Shown here piece after piece: positions 25,033-32,350 of a stretch of 64,000 nucleotides of DNA. Made by a program: the position numbers and the translations under genes. The notes beneath the pieces were generated by a model that ran no database searches, was not told where the DNA came from, and saw only the letters and a list, made by a program, of their open reading frames with translations. Origin of the DNA: Halomonas sp. ALS9 (GTDB lineage Bacteria > Pseudomonadota > Gammaproteobacteria > Pseudomonadales > Halomonadaceae); assembly GCF_001651035.1 (NCBI RefSeq), contig NZ_LXRG01000054.1:434001-498000 (forward strand). The letters run 5' to 3'. Each line of letters opens with the position of its first letter. Position 1 is the first letter of the stretch.

Positions 25033-25494
25033 TTATTTTAATGGCGGAGGAATGTATTCAAGTATTTCGTCACCTGCATCATCAAAAGTTCCAGTTGAAC
25101 GCCAGCCTACATGTCGATAGAAACCATATGAACGAGCTCTCGGATCGGATGAGCAACCGAGGAAAAGCCTCTTGAAGCCGAGTACTTTGAAATCTTCAGT
25201 CATGAGATTTAGTAGGATCTTGCCGATACCTTTGTTTTCGTATTCTGGTAACAATGCAAGAACAACAATTTCTCCAGTTTCTCTATCGCCAAAGCAATAA
25301 CCGCCAATCCTTCCTTCACTAACACCGACGTAGCCAGGTAAGGAGCCATCACTAATGCCTGTTTGCCAGCTATCCAGAGTTATGCCGAGCTCTTCCAATT
25401 GCTCGACAGAGAAAGCATTCTCTCTTGTCTTACCTCTCAACGCGATGCACTCGGGCGTGTCTTCAGGTGCTGCTACTCTGTATGTGATTTTCAT
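25033..25494 (-). CDS. GNAT family N-acetyltransferase
   Basis: A 153-residue acetyltransferase. It begins MKITYRVAAPEDTPECIALRG, carries YENKGIGKILLNLM as the acetyl-CoA loop, and ends in ARSYGFYRHVGWRSTGTFDD. The C-terminal DAGDEILEY segment is typical of small environmental GNATs. It is AT-richer than the core genes and lies between attC-like motifs (GTTAGGC at 25002 and, inverted, 25524). This placement suggests acquisition as a mobile cassette. The substrate cannot be deduced. Confidence 0.85.
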   Translation of the reverse strand: MKITYRVAAPEDTPECIALRGKTRENAFSVEQLEELGITLDSWQTGISDGSLPGYVGVSEGRIGGYCFGDRETGEIVVLALLPEYENKGIGKILLNLMTEDFKVLGFKRLFLGCSSDPRARSYGFYRHVGWRSTGTFDDAGDEILEYIPPPLK

Positions 25495-25523
25495 TGCGAA
25501 CCATGTGTAATGGTTGGTTATAG

Positions 25524-25601
25524 GCCTAACGAGGCTGAAGGAAAACCCGATTTCGAGCCGTCTCCATCGCCGGTCATCTTTATTTATTTACCCAGCCAGC
25601 G
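25524..25601. repeat. dispersed repeat copy A (IS-like end)
   Basis: The stretch CCTAACGAGGCTG, an A/T-A-G, then AAAACCCGATTTCGAGCCG and CTCCA recurs at 60447-60520 with few differences and the same orientation. The GAGGCTG...AAAAAC start is like the terminal repeats of some insertion sequences. No transposase is attached. Confidence 0.6.
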
Positions 25602-25680
25602 ACATCCCCCCAATACCGCCGACCATCAGTGATTTCACGAAGGCGGCATTGAGATAAACACAGCTTACAAGTCTATAACG

Positions 25681-26226
25681 TTACTCGATATATTGGCTCG
25701 TGGTGATTACCGTGCCATAGGCGAATGCCAAGGCTGCCATTATTGAGGCGTGTACCTGATGCGCAGGTATTTTCACGTCATCGAACTCAAGATCCATAGT
25801 GGCACAGGCATCGTGTATGGTCGTCGTCTTATAGCCTAAGTCCGACGCTGCACGGCTTGTTGCATCAATACACATATGGCTCATGGCGCCGATGACCACG
25901 ACTTCATCAATACCCTGCTTATCCAGCAGCTCTTTCAGACCAGTCTCAAGAAACGAGTTGGGGAAATGCTTCACTAGCACTGTTTCCGATTCAAGGGGAG
26001 CGACCATAGGATGGATAGCCACCTCCTGCGAACCGGGGGTAAAGAAAGGGGCTTCTGAATCAGTAGACTCATGTTGCAGATAGACGACAAAATCTTTTGT
26101 CGATCGAGCATGCTCAATGACCTTGGCTGCATTCTTCGCTGCTTTTTCAATTCCTATCAGCGGCAACTTTCCACCGGGGAAATATTCATTCTGGATATCG
26201 ACGACAATAATGGCGCGATTACTCAT
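25681..26226 (-). CDS. isochorismatase-like cysteine hydrolase
   Basis: A 181-residue member of the cysteine hydrolase superfamily. The catalytic triad is Asp10 (IIVVDIQNEY), Lys86 (LVKHFPNSF) and Cys119 (AMSHMCIDATSR), with the cis-peptide region just before the cysteine. Family members hydrolyse amides and ureides (nicotinamide, N-carbamoyl compounds) or isochorismate, and the exact substrate is not evident. The ribosome site is AGAGGA. It lies downstream of the MBL-fold hydrolase gene on the same strand, but 125 bp apart. Confidence 0.9.
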   Translation of the reverse strand: MSNRAIIVVDIQNEYFPGGKLPLIGIEKAAKNAAKVIEHARSTKDFVVYLQHESTDSEAPFFTPGSQEVAIHPMVAPLESETVLVKHFPNSFLETGLKELLDKQGIDEVVVIGAMSHMCIDATSRAASDLGYKTTTIHDACATMDLEFDDVKIPAHQVHASIMAALAFAYGTVITTSQYIE

Positions 26227-26350
26227 AGTGTTAATCCTCTTTCAATAGCGTTTACCCAGCGTTTTGGTGACATTGCCCTCTGAACGAGCGCTCAGTCGGC
26301 ACGCTGGCATAATGACATGGGCCACCATAAGGATGGAGGCCCATTGGGAA

Positions 26351-27229
26351 TCAGAAGGAGACTAGTTCGCCATCAGCGGGAATCAAGACGCGTTCCTGGA
26401 GACCCTCCTCCTGCACGTAGTCAGCCAATTCGTCACGGCTTAGCGTCATATGGTTCACGGCATCCATATGTACCGCGATAATGGTGGCACTGGGGGCTGC
26501 CTGATGAGTACGCAGCGTATCTTCCTTGCCCATAATAATGGGGTCACCTTCGAAGCCAGTGACTTCTGCGGCACCGGTATTCAGCACAATCACCTCAGGG
26601 TTGAAGTGCGCCAATGCCTGCTCAACTTCGTCGCGCCATACGCTATCGCCGACTAAATAGGTGGTTTTCTGTCCCGGTGCTTCAAAGACCACACCCATGA
26701 CCTCGCCGAGCGATTGCGCCAGTTCAGGAACAGCATAGAGGGTATCTGAGCCATGCTGGCCACCCGTCTTGTGAAGCTGCACTCCGCCGAACTCGGTACC
26801 ATCTTCAAGAACGCGCACATCGCTGAAACCTTGAGAGCGAATCAGCTCAGCATCCTCCATATTCTGGGCGAACAGAGGAATACCCTTCGGTAATAGCACC
26901 TGGGCAGCGTCATCCCAGTGGTCAAGGTGGGTATGGGTAACAATGACGGCGTCTATGCCGTCGATCAAATCCTCTGCTGGCATTGGCAGCCCGACCAGTG
27001 GGTTACGCAACTCGCTGCGGTAGGTGTTCTCGAAACCTGGATAGGCGCCCTGTTCAGCCAGCATAGGGTCAATCAAGAAAGTGGTATCCCCGTAGGTGAT
27101 TTTCACCGTGGCGTTACGAATCTGCTGTACCTGCTGGATTGTCTCCTGAGCACCTGACGCTGCGAATGCGCTACCGGCAATGAAAACCGAGGCTAACAGA
27201 AGTGAACTGGTTAAAGTCTTAGTGAGCAT
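26351..27229 (-). CDS. periplasmic MBL-fold metal-dependent hydrolase
   Basis: A 292-residue metallo-beta-lactamase-fold protein with a signal peptide (about residues 1-24, ending in GSAFAA). The metal motif is THTHLDHWD, with further ligands expected in the GQHG and GDS segments and in the late AVHMDAVNH region. The sequence resembles the UPF0173/UlaG-like branch. It is divergent from the GlxA-type regulator (148 bp between), which may control it. The substrate is unknown. Confidence 0.88.
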   Translation of the reverse strand: MLTKTLTSSLLLASVFIAGSAFAASGAQETIQQVQQIRNATVKITYGDTTFLIDPMLAEQGAYPGFENTYRSELRNPLVGLPMPAEDLIDGIDAVIVTHTHLDHWDDAAQVLLPKGIPLFAQNMEDAELIRSQGFSDVRVLEDGTEFGGVQLHKTGGQHGSDTLYAVPELAQSLGEVMGVVFEAPGQKTTYLVGDSVWRDEVEQALAHFNPEVIVLNTGAAEVTGFEGDPIIMGKEDTLRTHQAAPSATIIAVHMDAVNHMTLSRDELADYVQEEGLQERVLIPADGELVSF

Positions 27230-27377
27230 CTAATGACGTCCTTCAATACGTTATTGGGTTGATGCCATGCAGTTTAGAGAGAGGTGACCGACACAAACAT
27301 TGGCCTAACAGACAATGATCGAAACTTTTGGGCCAGCATGGTACCGTTTAAGTGAATAAAACCTTAGGAGCAAAGCC

Positions 27378-28331
27378 TTGCCCTTACCTCGTGTCGGATT
27401 GATTCTTCATCCACGTATCACCCCTTTCCATTTTTCGGTGCCCTATACGGTGTTCGGGATGGAGTTGCCAGATCAACCGCTGTTCGATCTTTCCATTGTG
27501 GCACCAGAGGGAACGTCACTAGAGAGTGAGGGGGTAATGACGCTAAGGACGGACGGCGGTTTAGCGCTCTTGGACAACGTGGATATCGCCGTGGTACCCG
27601 GCTGGCATGATCTGGATGAATCGCCAGCACCTGAGCTGGCCGAGGCGCTCGTTCGCTGCCATGAACGGGGTGCTTACGTGGTGGGACTCTGTTTCGGCAC
27701 ATATGCGCTGGCCTACGCTGGCTTACTGGATGGCAGGCGGGCCTCAACCCACTGGGTAGCTGAGCAGGACTTCAGTGAGCGCTTCCCAAGCGTCAAACTC
27801 GACACCAATGCGCTTTATGTGGAGGAGGATCGTCTAGTGACGTCCGCTGGCACGGCTGCTGGCCTGGACTGCTGCTTGTTCTTGGTGCGCAAATATTACG
27901 GCGCGCAGATTGCCAACAAGATTGCCCGTATCATGGTGGTTCCGCCGCATCGCGAAGGCGGGCAGGCGCAGTTTATTGAGCAACCTGTTGCCGTCTCTAC
28001 CCAGGATGCCCACATCAATCGCTTATTGGACTATTTGAGAGAAAACTTAGTCGCTTCGCATAGTATTGATGATTTAGCGGCTCGAACCGCCATGAGCCGA
28101 CGTACCTTCACGCGTCACTTTCAAAAAGCGACCGGCATGACGGTGGTGGAGTGGCTCGTGAACGAGCGGTTACGACATGGGCGCGAGCTATTGGAAACCA
28201 CTTCTTTATCGGTAGAAGCAATTGCAGAGAGAGTAGGTTTTCACACAGCAACGTCTTTCCGACAACATTTTAGGCATCGCCATCAAGTGAGCCCCCGCGA
28301 CTGGCGCAAGACCTTCGGCGACAATGCCTGA
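27378..28331 (+). CDS. GlxA-type transcriptional regulator (DJ-1/PfpI plus AraC)
   Basis: A 317-residue fusion: an amidotransferase-like DJ-1/PfpI domain (about 1-190; nucleophile elbow VVGLCFGTYALA) and a C-terminal AraC DNA-binding domain (about 215-310, with ARTAMSRRTFTRHFQKATGM and ERVGFHTATSFRQHF). The start is a rare TTG at 27378; it is supported by AGGAG seven bases upstream, and the domain would be truncated from any later ATG. The probable target is the divergent MBL-fold hydrolase. The ligand is unknown. Confidence 0.93.
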   Translation: MPLPRVGLILHPRITPFHFSVPYTVFGMELPDQPLFDLSIVAPEGTSLESEGVMTLRTDGGLALLDNVDIAVVPGWHDLDESPAPELAEALVRCHERGAYVVGLCFGTYALAYAGLLDGRRASTHWVAEQDFSERFPSVKLDTNALYVEEDRLVTSAGTAAGLDCCLFLVRKYYGAQIANKIARIMVVPPHREGGQAQFIEQPVAVSTQDAHINRLLDYLRENLVASHSIDDLAARTAMSRRTFTRHFQKATGMTVVEWLVNERLRHGRELLETTSLSVEAIAERVGFHTATSFRQHFRHRHQVSPRDWRKTFGDNA

Positions 28332-28490
28332 CGTATATCGGAGCCCTACCCTGCCATTGGCTGCGTTTATGGCTTCACCGGTTCAACCGGTTGAAGTCAC
28401 CTGCAAGATTCATCGCGTTTTGAGTCAACGCATGGCTTAGGCAAAAAGGAATGCAACCATATTGATGACATTCCCCTTTTCTGATGGCTT

Positions 28491-28524
28491 TAAAAGGCTG
28501 GTTTCAGCCAGAAGCGGCCTTTTA
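28491..28524. terminator. bidirectional terminator at the cassette-array end
   Basis: TAAAAGGC and GCCTTTTA form an 8-bp outer stem around an inner TGG/CCA pairing, with T runs on both strands. It separates the convergent GlxA-type gene from the last cassette. Confidence 0.7.
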
Positions 28525-28534
28525 GTCTTCTCTG

Positions 28535-28612
28535 ATATAACGACGCCATAAGCCGCGCGAGCTCGCGAGCGTCGGGCGACCGAAGGGATCGTACTTAATG
28601 GCTTGGTTACAC
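28535..28612 (-). other. attC6 cassette recombination site (array end)
   Basis: Minus-strand outer cores are GTGTAAC and GTTATAT, with complementary arms (CCAAGCCATTAAG and CTTATGGCG). The inner part, with GTCGCCCGACGCTCGCG, is the same type as in attC2. It overlaps the stop codon of the adjoining ORF, and core chromosomal sequence begins after it. Confidence 0.75.
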
Positions 28613-28951
28613 CTGATTCGTAAAATGGCGAAGGACTTCGGATTTAACATCTTCCATAGTACTGAATCGCCCACTTAACCTATAGAAACAGTTCATCCAA
28701 CCCCGTCCCGGGACATCAACCATTCTGGTGTGAGTTTCATCCGGCCCTTCGTATCCATACCTTTCGAAAAGAGACATTTGAACTTCAAAATTGCGCTCTC
28801 TCATGGTGGCATCGTCCAAAAACGGAAACTGGCCTTCAAAAACCACCTCTTGATTTGTTAGCTCATCAACAGCGTCAAATATGACTGCCTCGCCAAAATT
28901 TTCTTTAATATGATTTAGAAAAATATCAAGTTCAAGACGTTTGTTTTCCAT
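28607..28951 (-). CDS. cassette ORF of unknown function
   Basis: A 114-residue acidic protein, unrecognised. It starts at the ATG at 28951 (MENKRLELDIFLNHIKENFG), just after attC5; the longer reading frame runs back into attC5 and is not real. Content is mixed helix/strand, with FEGQFPFLDDATMRERNFEV and the C-terminal GRFSTMEDVKSEVLRHF. There is no signal peptide or membrane helix. It is flanked by attC5 (upstream) and attC6 (downstream), so it is a single-gene cassette. AT-richer than the core genes. Confidence 0.75.
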   Translation of the reverse strand: MENKRLELDIFLNHIKENFGEAVIFDAVDELTNQEVVFEGQFPFLDDATMRERNFEVQMSLFERYGYEGPDETHTRMVDVPGRGWMNCFYRLSGRFSTMEDVKSEVLRHFTNQV

Positions 28952-28972
28952 GCCAAATGTTCTCTCGCTTTT

Positions 28973-29077
28973 GTATAACGCCCGGCTCACCGAGCAAATT
29001 TTTGATGGCGGCTTTTGTGCGTGTTTTTGCACAAAAGGTGACAGCGGAAATTTGTCCGGTGCAGCCGTTTGTTAGCT
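28973..29077 (-). other. attC5 cassette recombination site
   Basis: A 105-bp imperfect palindrome; minus-strand cores are AGCTAAC and GTTATAC. The internal hairpin contains CCTTTTGTGCAAAAA and CGCACAAAAGCC. It is almost identical to attC1 over its length (differences at only a few positions), showing the two cassettes share an attC lineage. Confidence 0.85.
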
Positions 29078-29083
29078 ACTGAA

Positions 29084-29575
29084 CTACGCATTGGCAACTT
29101 CATTATACCACCACCCGTCTTGGTCGTTTACATAGCGATCAATCTGGCACAATGCCTCTACACAGCCAGCCATAGCTTCTCTCGTAAGGTGCTCTTGGAA
29201 AAGGCAAAGACACTCGGCAAACAGAAAAAGCGAACTGTTAATAAAGACACTTTTCATACCAAAATCATGATCAAGCAGAATTACATTACCAGAGCTTAGC
29301 TCGATGCCAATATTACTTCCGCTTCCATCTGAGCCTATTGGAAAGAAGCCGGCTTGCATATTGCTGAGCGCTTCATAACTCGAAAAGCTCAGGAATGACG
29401 CTGCTTGCCTTGGAAAGCCAACTTTGCAGAGAAAATCCCGATCATCATCTCGGAGCTCATACCCCAAGAGAGCAGACTCTGGGAATTGGGAAAATTCATC
29501 TAACTTTAAGTTGAGCTCCTCTGGAACGTCCGGGAGGGCTTTAATGAATCTTGCCTTAAACTCTTCTGATGTCAT
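29084..29575 (-). CDS. SUKH (SMI1/KNR4)-like protein on a cassette
   Basis: A 163-residue protein starting at the ATG at 29575, with GAGGA five bases upstream; the longer frame begins inside attC4. The order of elements (DRDFLCKVGFPRQAASFLSF, then FFPIGSDGSGSNIGIELSSG, then NVILLDHD and VFINSSLFLFAECL) matches the SUKH-4 type of the SMI1/KNR4 fold, which commonly supplies immunity to nuclease toxins. No toxin is adjacent. Orphan immunity genes are known on integron cassettes, so a protective role is plausible but inferred. Confidence 0.7.
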   Translation of the reverse strand: MTSEEFKARFIKALPDVPEELNLKLDEFSQFPESALLGYELRDDDRDFLCKVGFPRQAASFLSFSSYEALSNMQAGFFPIGSDGSGSNIGIELSSGNVILLDHDFGMKSVFINSSLFLFAECLCLFQEHLTREAMAGCVEALCQIDRYVNDQDGWWYNEVANA

Positions 29576-29590
29576 GCAGTCCTCAATGTA

Positions 29591-29675
29591 GCTAACGCCC
29601 CCAAGCAGGGGCATATTTTTGCGTTTTGAGCGCAGCGAAGCAAAAATATGTCCCACTGCCTTGGATTGTTAGTTT
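29591..29675 (-). other. attC4 cassette recombination site
   Basis: Minus-strand cores AACTAAC and GTTAGCT enclose an 85-bp palindrome. The arms CAAGGCAGTGGG / CCCCTGCTTGG and the inner stem CATATTTTTGC / GCAAAAATATG give a near-perfect hairpin with a TTCGCTGCGC loop region. Confidence 0.85.
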
Positions 29676-29682
29676 TTACCTA

Positions 29683-30111
29683 CTACTGCGTGTTCTTCCA
29701 GTTTTCATCGACATTTAACCAAAATGCTGGGGTCAATGAGTGCGATGTTTCAAAGCTGACAAGATGCCCATCATACTCACCAAGCACTTTACCTTCGACG
29801 ACTTCAATGATGGTGGATAAAGAATCACTTGGCACGGGTATCGTGTCTAAATCCGTACAAGTCTCTGCGAACCACCCTGGATAGTACTTACTCGTGGGGC
29901 CGCCCATGCCATAAGTGCTTGGCTGATTGGTACTTTCAAGGTATTCCCACCAGCTTATTGCTTCGACGATGAATCCGTTCTTGATGAGCGCACTTGCAAA
30001 AGGTCGGTAGTTCTCCCGCGATACAATAATATCTATGTACCCATCGCCTACTGGCTGGGCTTTATACTCATCAAGCAGTGCATCGAGCGATATTTTGTCT
30101 TGATTGGGCAC
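29683..30111 (-). CDS. cassette ORF of unknown function
   Basis: A 142-residue protein, unrecognised. The likely start is a GTG at 30111 with AGGA about eight bases upstream; the longer frame would begin inside attC3. Notable segments are YIDIIVSRENYRPFASALIK, NGFIVEAISWWEYLE and PAFWLNVDENWKN. It has no signal peptide or membrane helix and an acidic, aromatic-rich composition. A single-gene cassette between attC3 and attC4. Confidence 0.65.
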   Translation of the reverse strand: MPNQDKISLDALLDEYKAQPVGDGYIDIIVSRENYRPFASALIKNGFIVEAISWWEYLESTNQPSTYGMGGPTSKYYPGWFAETCTDLDTIPVPSDSLSTIIEVVEGKVLGEYDGHLVSFETSHSLTPAFWLNVDENWKNTQ

Positions 30112-30125
30112 GAATACATCCTGAA

Positions 30126-30201
30126 AACTAACGTTTTGCACAGCGGCGCGAGGAACGAGGCGTCCGGCGCCGCAGGCGCGCACTGGTGCAACTGGTTACG
30201 G
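30126..30201 (-). other. attC3 cassette recombination site
   Basis: Minus-strand cores CCGTAAC and GTTAGTT with a 76-bp palindrome; GGCGCGAGGAACGAGGCG and CGCCGCAGGCGCG (plus strand) form the GC-rich inner stem. It overlaps the stop of the upstream ORF by a few bases. Confidence 0.82.
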
Positions 30202-30495
30202 CTTTGCATGACGGCTGACCAATAGTGGAATGCCACGATTAACCCAAAATTCAGGACAAACACCGCCGCTCGACATCCCATGGGTCTTGAGCCGCTCGAC
30301 GCCGAAGTTCTTTTCATGGGAGATACAACGGCCATTAGATACTTCGTACTCCCGTTCTATAATTTCCTTTAGCTCGTCAGGCGATTCAGGCATGTAAATA
30401 ACGCTTAAGCGTTCTTTCAGTTCACGCCACAGAATAGGATCGCCCCTTAGTCCCCACTTTACCGGTTCTTCTTCAAATATCTCAGATACCTTCAT
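30196..30495 (-). CDS. conserved cassette protein of unknown function
   Basis: A 99-residue protein beginning MKVSEIFEEEPVKWGLRGDP, followed by LWRELKERL and ending in GMSSGGVCPEFWVNRGIPLL. This 'WGLRGDP.LW' and 'GMSSG.V.PEFW' arrangement recalls small proteins frequently seen on gene cassettes and in environmental genomes. I know of no assigned biochemical role. It begins about 12 bp after attC2 and ends in attC3. No signal peptide. A soluble cytoplasmic protein is expected. Confidence 0.85.
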   Translation of the reverse strand: MKVSEIFEEEPVKWGLRGDPILWRELKERLSVIYMPESPDELKEIIEREYEVSNGRCISHEKNFGVERLKTHGMSSGGVCPEFWVNRGIPLLVSRHAKP

Positions 30496-30507
30496 AGTTC
30501 ACCTGAG

Positions 30508-30620
30508 CCATAACGCCCGCAATAAGCGGCGCGAGGTACGAGCGTCCGGCGTCCGGCGTCCGGCGACCGGGGACCGGGGACCGGGGACCGCAGGGAGCGT
30601 ACTTGATTGCATGGTTATGC
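30508..30620 (-). other. attC2 cassette recombination site with heptamer expansions
   Basis: Minus-strand cores GCATAAC and GTTATGG with arms CCATGCAATCAAG and CTTATTGCGGGCG. Both central arms are expanded by 7-bp repeats: GTCCGGC three times and GACCGGG three to four times (about 30544-30590, plus strand). The expansions can pair with each other, so the folded site has a lengthened stem. Confidence 0.85.
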
Positions 30621-31016
30621 ATTCTTAGGTCTCATTTCACGACCACTTGGATCCATTGATAGCAGAATTTCGTGTACTCCAGTAAGCCTCTGACGTGGTG
30701 CATCGCTTTCTGGAATCACCTCGAATAAACCCCATGCAATTGTATCGGCGTCATTTGCAAAGCTGTCGTAAGATGCGGATGGATCCTCAAGATGGTAACA
30801 AAGACGAAAGGCTGTTTCGTACCCTATTATCTTGGCAAATCGAGCTATTGTTTCTGACGCAACACCCTTAGAAAGCATTTCATTGATAATTGCCCCAAAA
30901 TCACCAAGTGGCTCTTTTGAAATTTCGGCCTCGGAGATGGTTTTTACCCAGGATGAGTCTTCTTCATCAGGAATGCACTTCCAAACGCCTCGAGCGAAAA
31001 TGTTTATGTGCTCCAT
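30615..31016 (-). CDS. cassette ORF of unknown function
   Basis: A 133-residue protein starting MEHINIFARGVWKCIPDEED, unrecognised. It appears mostly helical (ISEAEISKEPLGDFGAIINE; VASETIARFAKIIGYETAFR) with a charged C-terminus. No signal peptide or membrane helix. The start lies 12 bp after attC1, and its TAA stop falls in the GCATAAC core of attC2, a typical cassette economy. GC content is lower than in the neighbouring core genes. Confidence 0.8.
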   Translation of the reverse strand: MEHINIFARGVWKCIPDEEDSSWVKTISEAEISKEPLGDFGAIINEMLSKGVASETIARFAKIIGYETAFRLCYHLEDPSASYDSFANDADTIAWGLFEVIPESDAPRQRLTGVHEILLSMDPSGREMRPKNA

Positions 31017-31028
31017 AAGTTAACCTTT

Positions 31029-31134
31029 GCATAACGCCCGGCTCACCGAGCAAATTTTTGATGGCGGCTTTTGTGCGTGTTTTTTGCACAAAAGGTGACA
31101 GCGGAAGTTTGTCCGGTGCAGCCGTTTGTTAAAA
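31029..31134 (-). other. attC1 cassette recombination site
   Basis: A 106-bp imperfect palindrome; minus-strand cores TTTTAAC and GTTATGC. It is nearly identical to attC5, with the same CGGCTGCACCGGACAAA and TTTGCTCGGTGAGCCGGGC arms. It begins directly after the stop codon of the AbiGi-like ORF. Confidence 0.87.
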
Positions 31135-31932
31135 CTAATCTGTAAATACAACTTGGCCAACGTATTCAGGAAACTGTTCTCTGAAAGCTCGGGAAAACTC
31201 GCTTGGTATTAGCACTGTTTTTACATCATCTAATGTAAACCGTAGATTTCCTACAATTCGCCACTCACGTTCAAAATAGTAATTATCGGGGTCATCATCT
31301 GCTTTTCGGTGATCAAAAAACTTAAAGTAGCTAAACAAATGAAAATCAAGAAACCGTTTTAGCTCCATTACTCGTTTAGACAAGCCAGAAACACCAGGCG
31401 TGGGATCGGCTTCTCGTGCTAGCGTTCTAAATATATCAAATAACTCATGATACTCGCTTAGCATTTCATCGAAATGCTGCCCTTTAGAAACAGTCTCACT
31501 CATATGCTCTATTAAAGAGTCATGACCATGTTCAAATACAATTTTTTGAATGTCTTCGCAGTTCAGGTTTTTTGATCTGTTTACACTTGCATCAATTGGT
31601 AGGTAATGAACAGGAACCCCTCCTGCGGCAGCAATAAAGTCTTTGGTAAATGATAAGCCTATTGAACTGTACTTTCCCATGTGTAGGGAGATATCTTCTA
31701 AAGGAATATCGGCAAAACAAGTTATGTCAGGGCTATACATTTCATTGTTGCTGATAGATGCCCCCACATTCACTTGTAAGTTACCACTAGCATTTGGATT
31801 ATGAGGGGGGTGAGTGATCCAACCTTCCGAGAGAATTTTCGCAAACAACCTAAATTGCTCGCCAGTGTCCATACCACGACCAATAAAGTGTAATAGCTCT
31901 TTGGATATATAACGTTGAGTCAATCCTGACAC
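31135..31932 (-). CDS. AbiGi-like protein (putative abortive-infection component)
   Basis: A 265-residue protein with a GTG start at 31932 and AGGAG six bases upstream. The order HFIGRGMDTGEQFRLFAKIL, CFADIPLEDISLHMGKYSSI, GLSFTKDFIAAAGGVPVHYL and the late FEREWRIVGNL matches the AbiGi family (putative antitoxin of a phage abortive-infection pair in Lactococcus, formerly DUF2743). The AbiGii partner is not next to it. It lies on a cassette between attC0 and attC1. The defence role is inferred from the family name only. Confidence 0.7.
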   Translation of the reverse strand: MSGLTQRYISKELLHFIGRGMDTGEQFRLFAKILSEGWITHPPHNPNASGNLQVNVGASISNNEMYSPDITCFADIPLEDISLHMGKYSSIGLSFTKDFIAAAGGVPVHYLPIDASVNRSKNLNCEDIQKIVFEHGHDSLIEHMSETVSKGQHFDEMLSEYHELFDIFRTLAREADPTPGVSGLSKRVMELKRFLDFHLFSYFKFFDHRKADDDPDNYYFEREWRIVGNLRFTLDDVKTVLIPSEFSRAFREQFPEYVGQVVFTD

Positions 31933-31972
31933 GAGTTTCTCCTGAGTTTTAACAGTGGTTATAAACCCCACT

Positions 31973-32016
31973 ACATAACCTGAATGAACCCGGCGGCGCT
32001 TTCATTGAGGTTATAT
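31973..32016 (-). other. attC0, short attC-like palindrome at the array head
   Basis: Minus-strand ATATAACCTCAATGAA and TTCATTCAGGTTATGT are complementary except for one base, separated by a short GC-rich centre (AGCGCCGCCGGG). The outer GTTATGT resembles the right cores of the other sites. It marks the left boundary of the AbiGi-like cassette; the preceding cassette, if any, is lost. Confidence 0.7.
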
Positions 32017-32350
32017 AGCCCATCAGTCACGATCTATCCCGCTGAAATTAAAATAAATTAAGTATAAATAGGCAGCATAATATAGATTATCGTTCCGGCT
32101 GAATCAGCATGCCGCTTTCGCCGGAACGACCGCTTTGGGTCGAAACCAGTCCTCCAACAAGGTGTCCCTGCAGCCACCACCTGCGCTGCTTGCACCACCT
32201 TAAGTACAAGTTATCCAAATCTTCTTAGCTTCAAAGCTACCAGATAACGATTGCTGCCGTCACTGGAAATTAACCGTTTATACCGCCTTCATTTCTGGGC
32301 AATGAACACGGTAAGCTTGGCGGCTACGCCGCTGCTGAGCAACGACCTTG
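32017..32350. other. non-coding region upstream of panE
   Basis: About 330 bp with no supported ORF. It contains a perfect 10-bp inverted repeat (TCGTTCCGGC / GCCGGAACGA, 32090-32129) with a 20-base spacer that includes GCATGC. The first part is AT-rich, like the cassettes. An attI site or integrase promoter was looked for but not recognised. Confidence 0.45.

Noticed and set aside
25524..25530. GCCTAAC as a cassette core bounding the second GNAT gene
   Set aside because: The same CCTAAC is part of a dispersed repeat also found at 60447, so it is not independent evidence for attC.
28535..32016. Reading the array palindromes as CRISPR repeats
   Set aside because: Spacing is irregular and filled by ORFs, and units differ in length and sequence; cassette sites explain them better.
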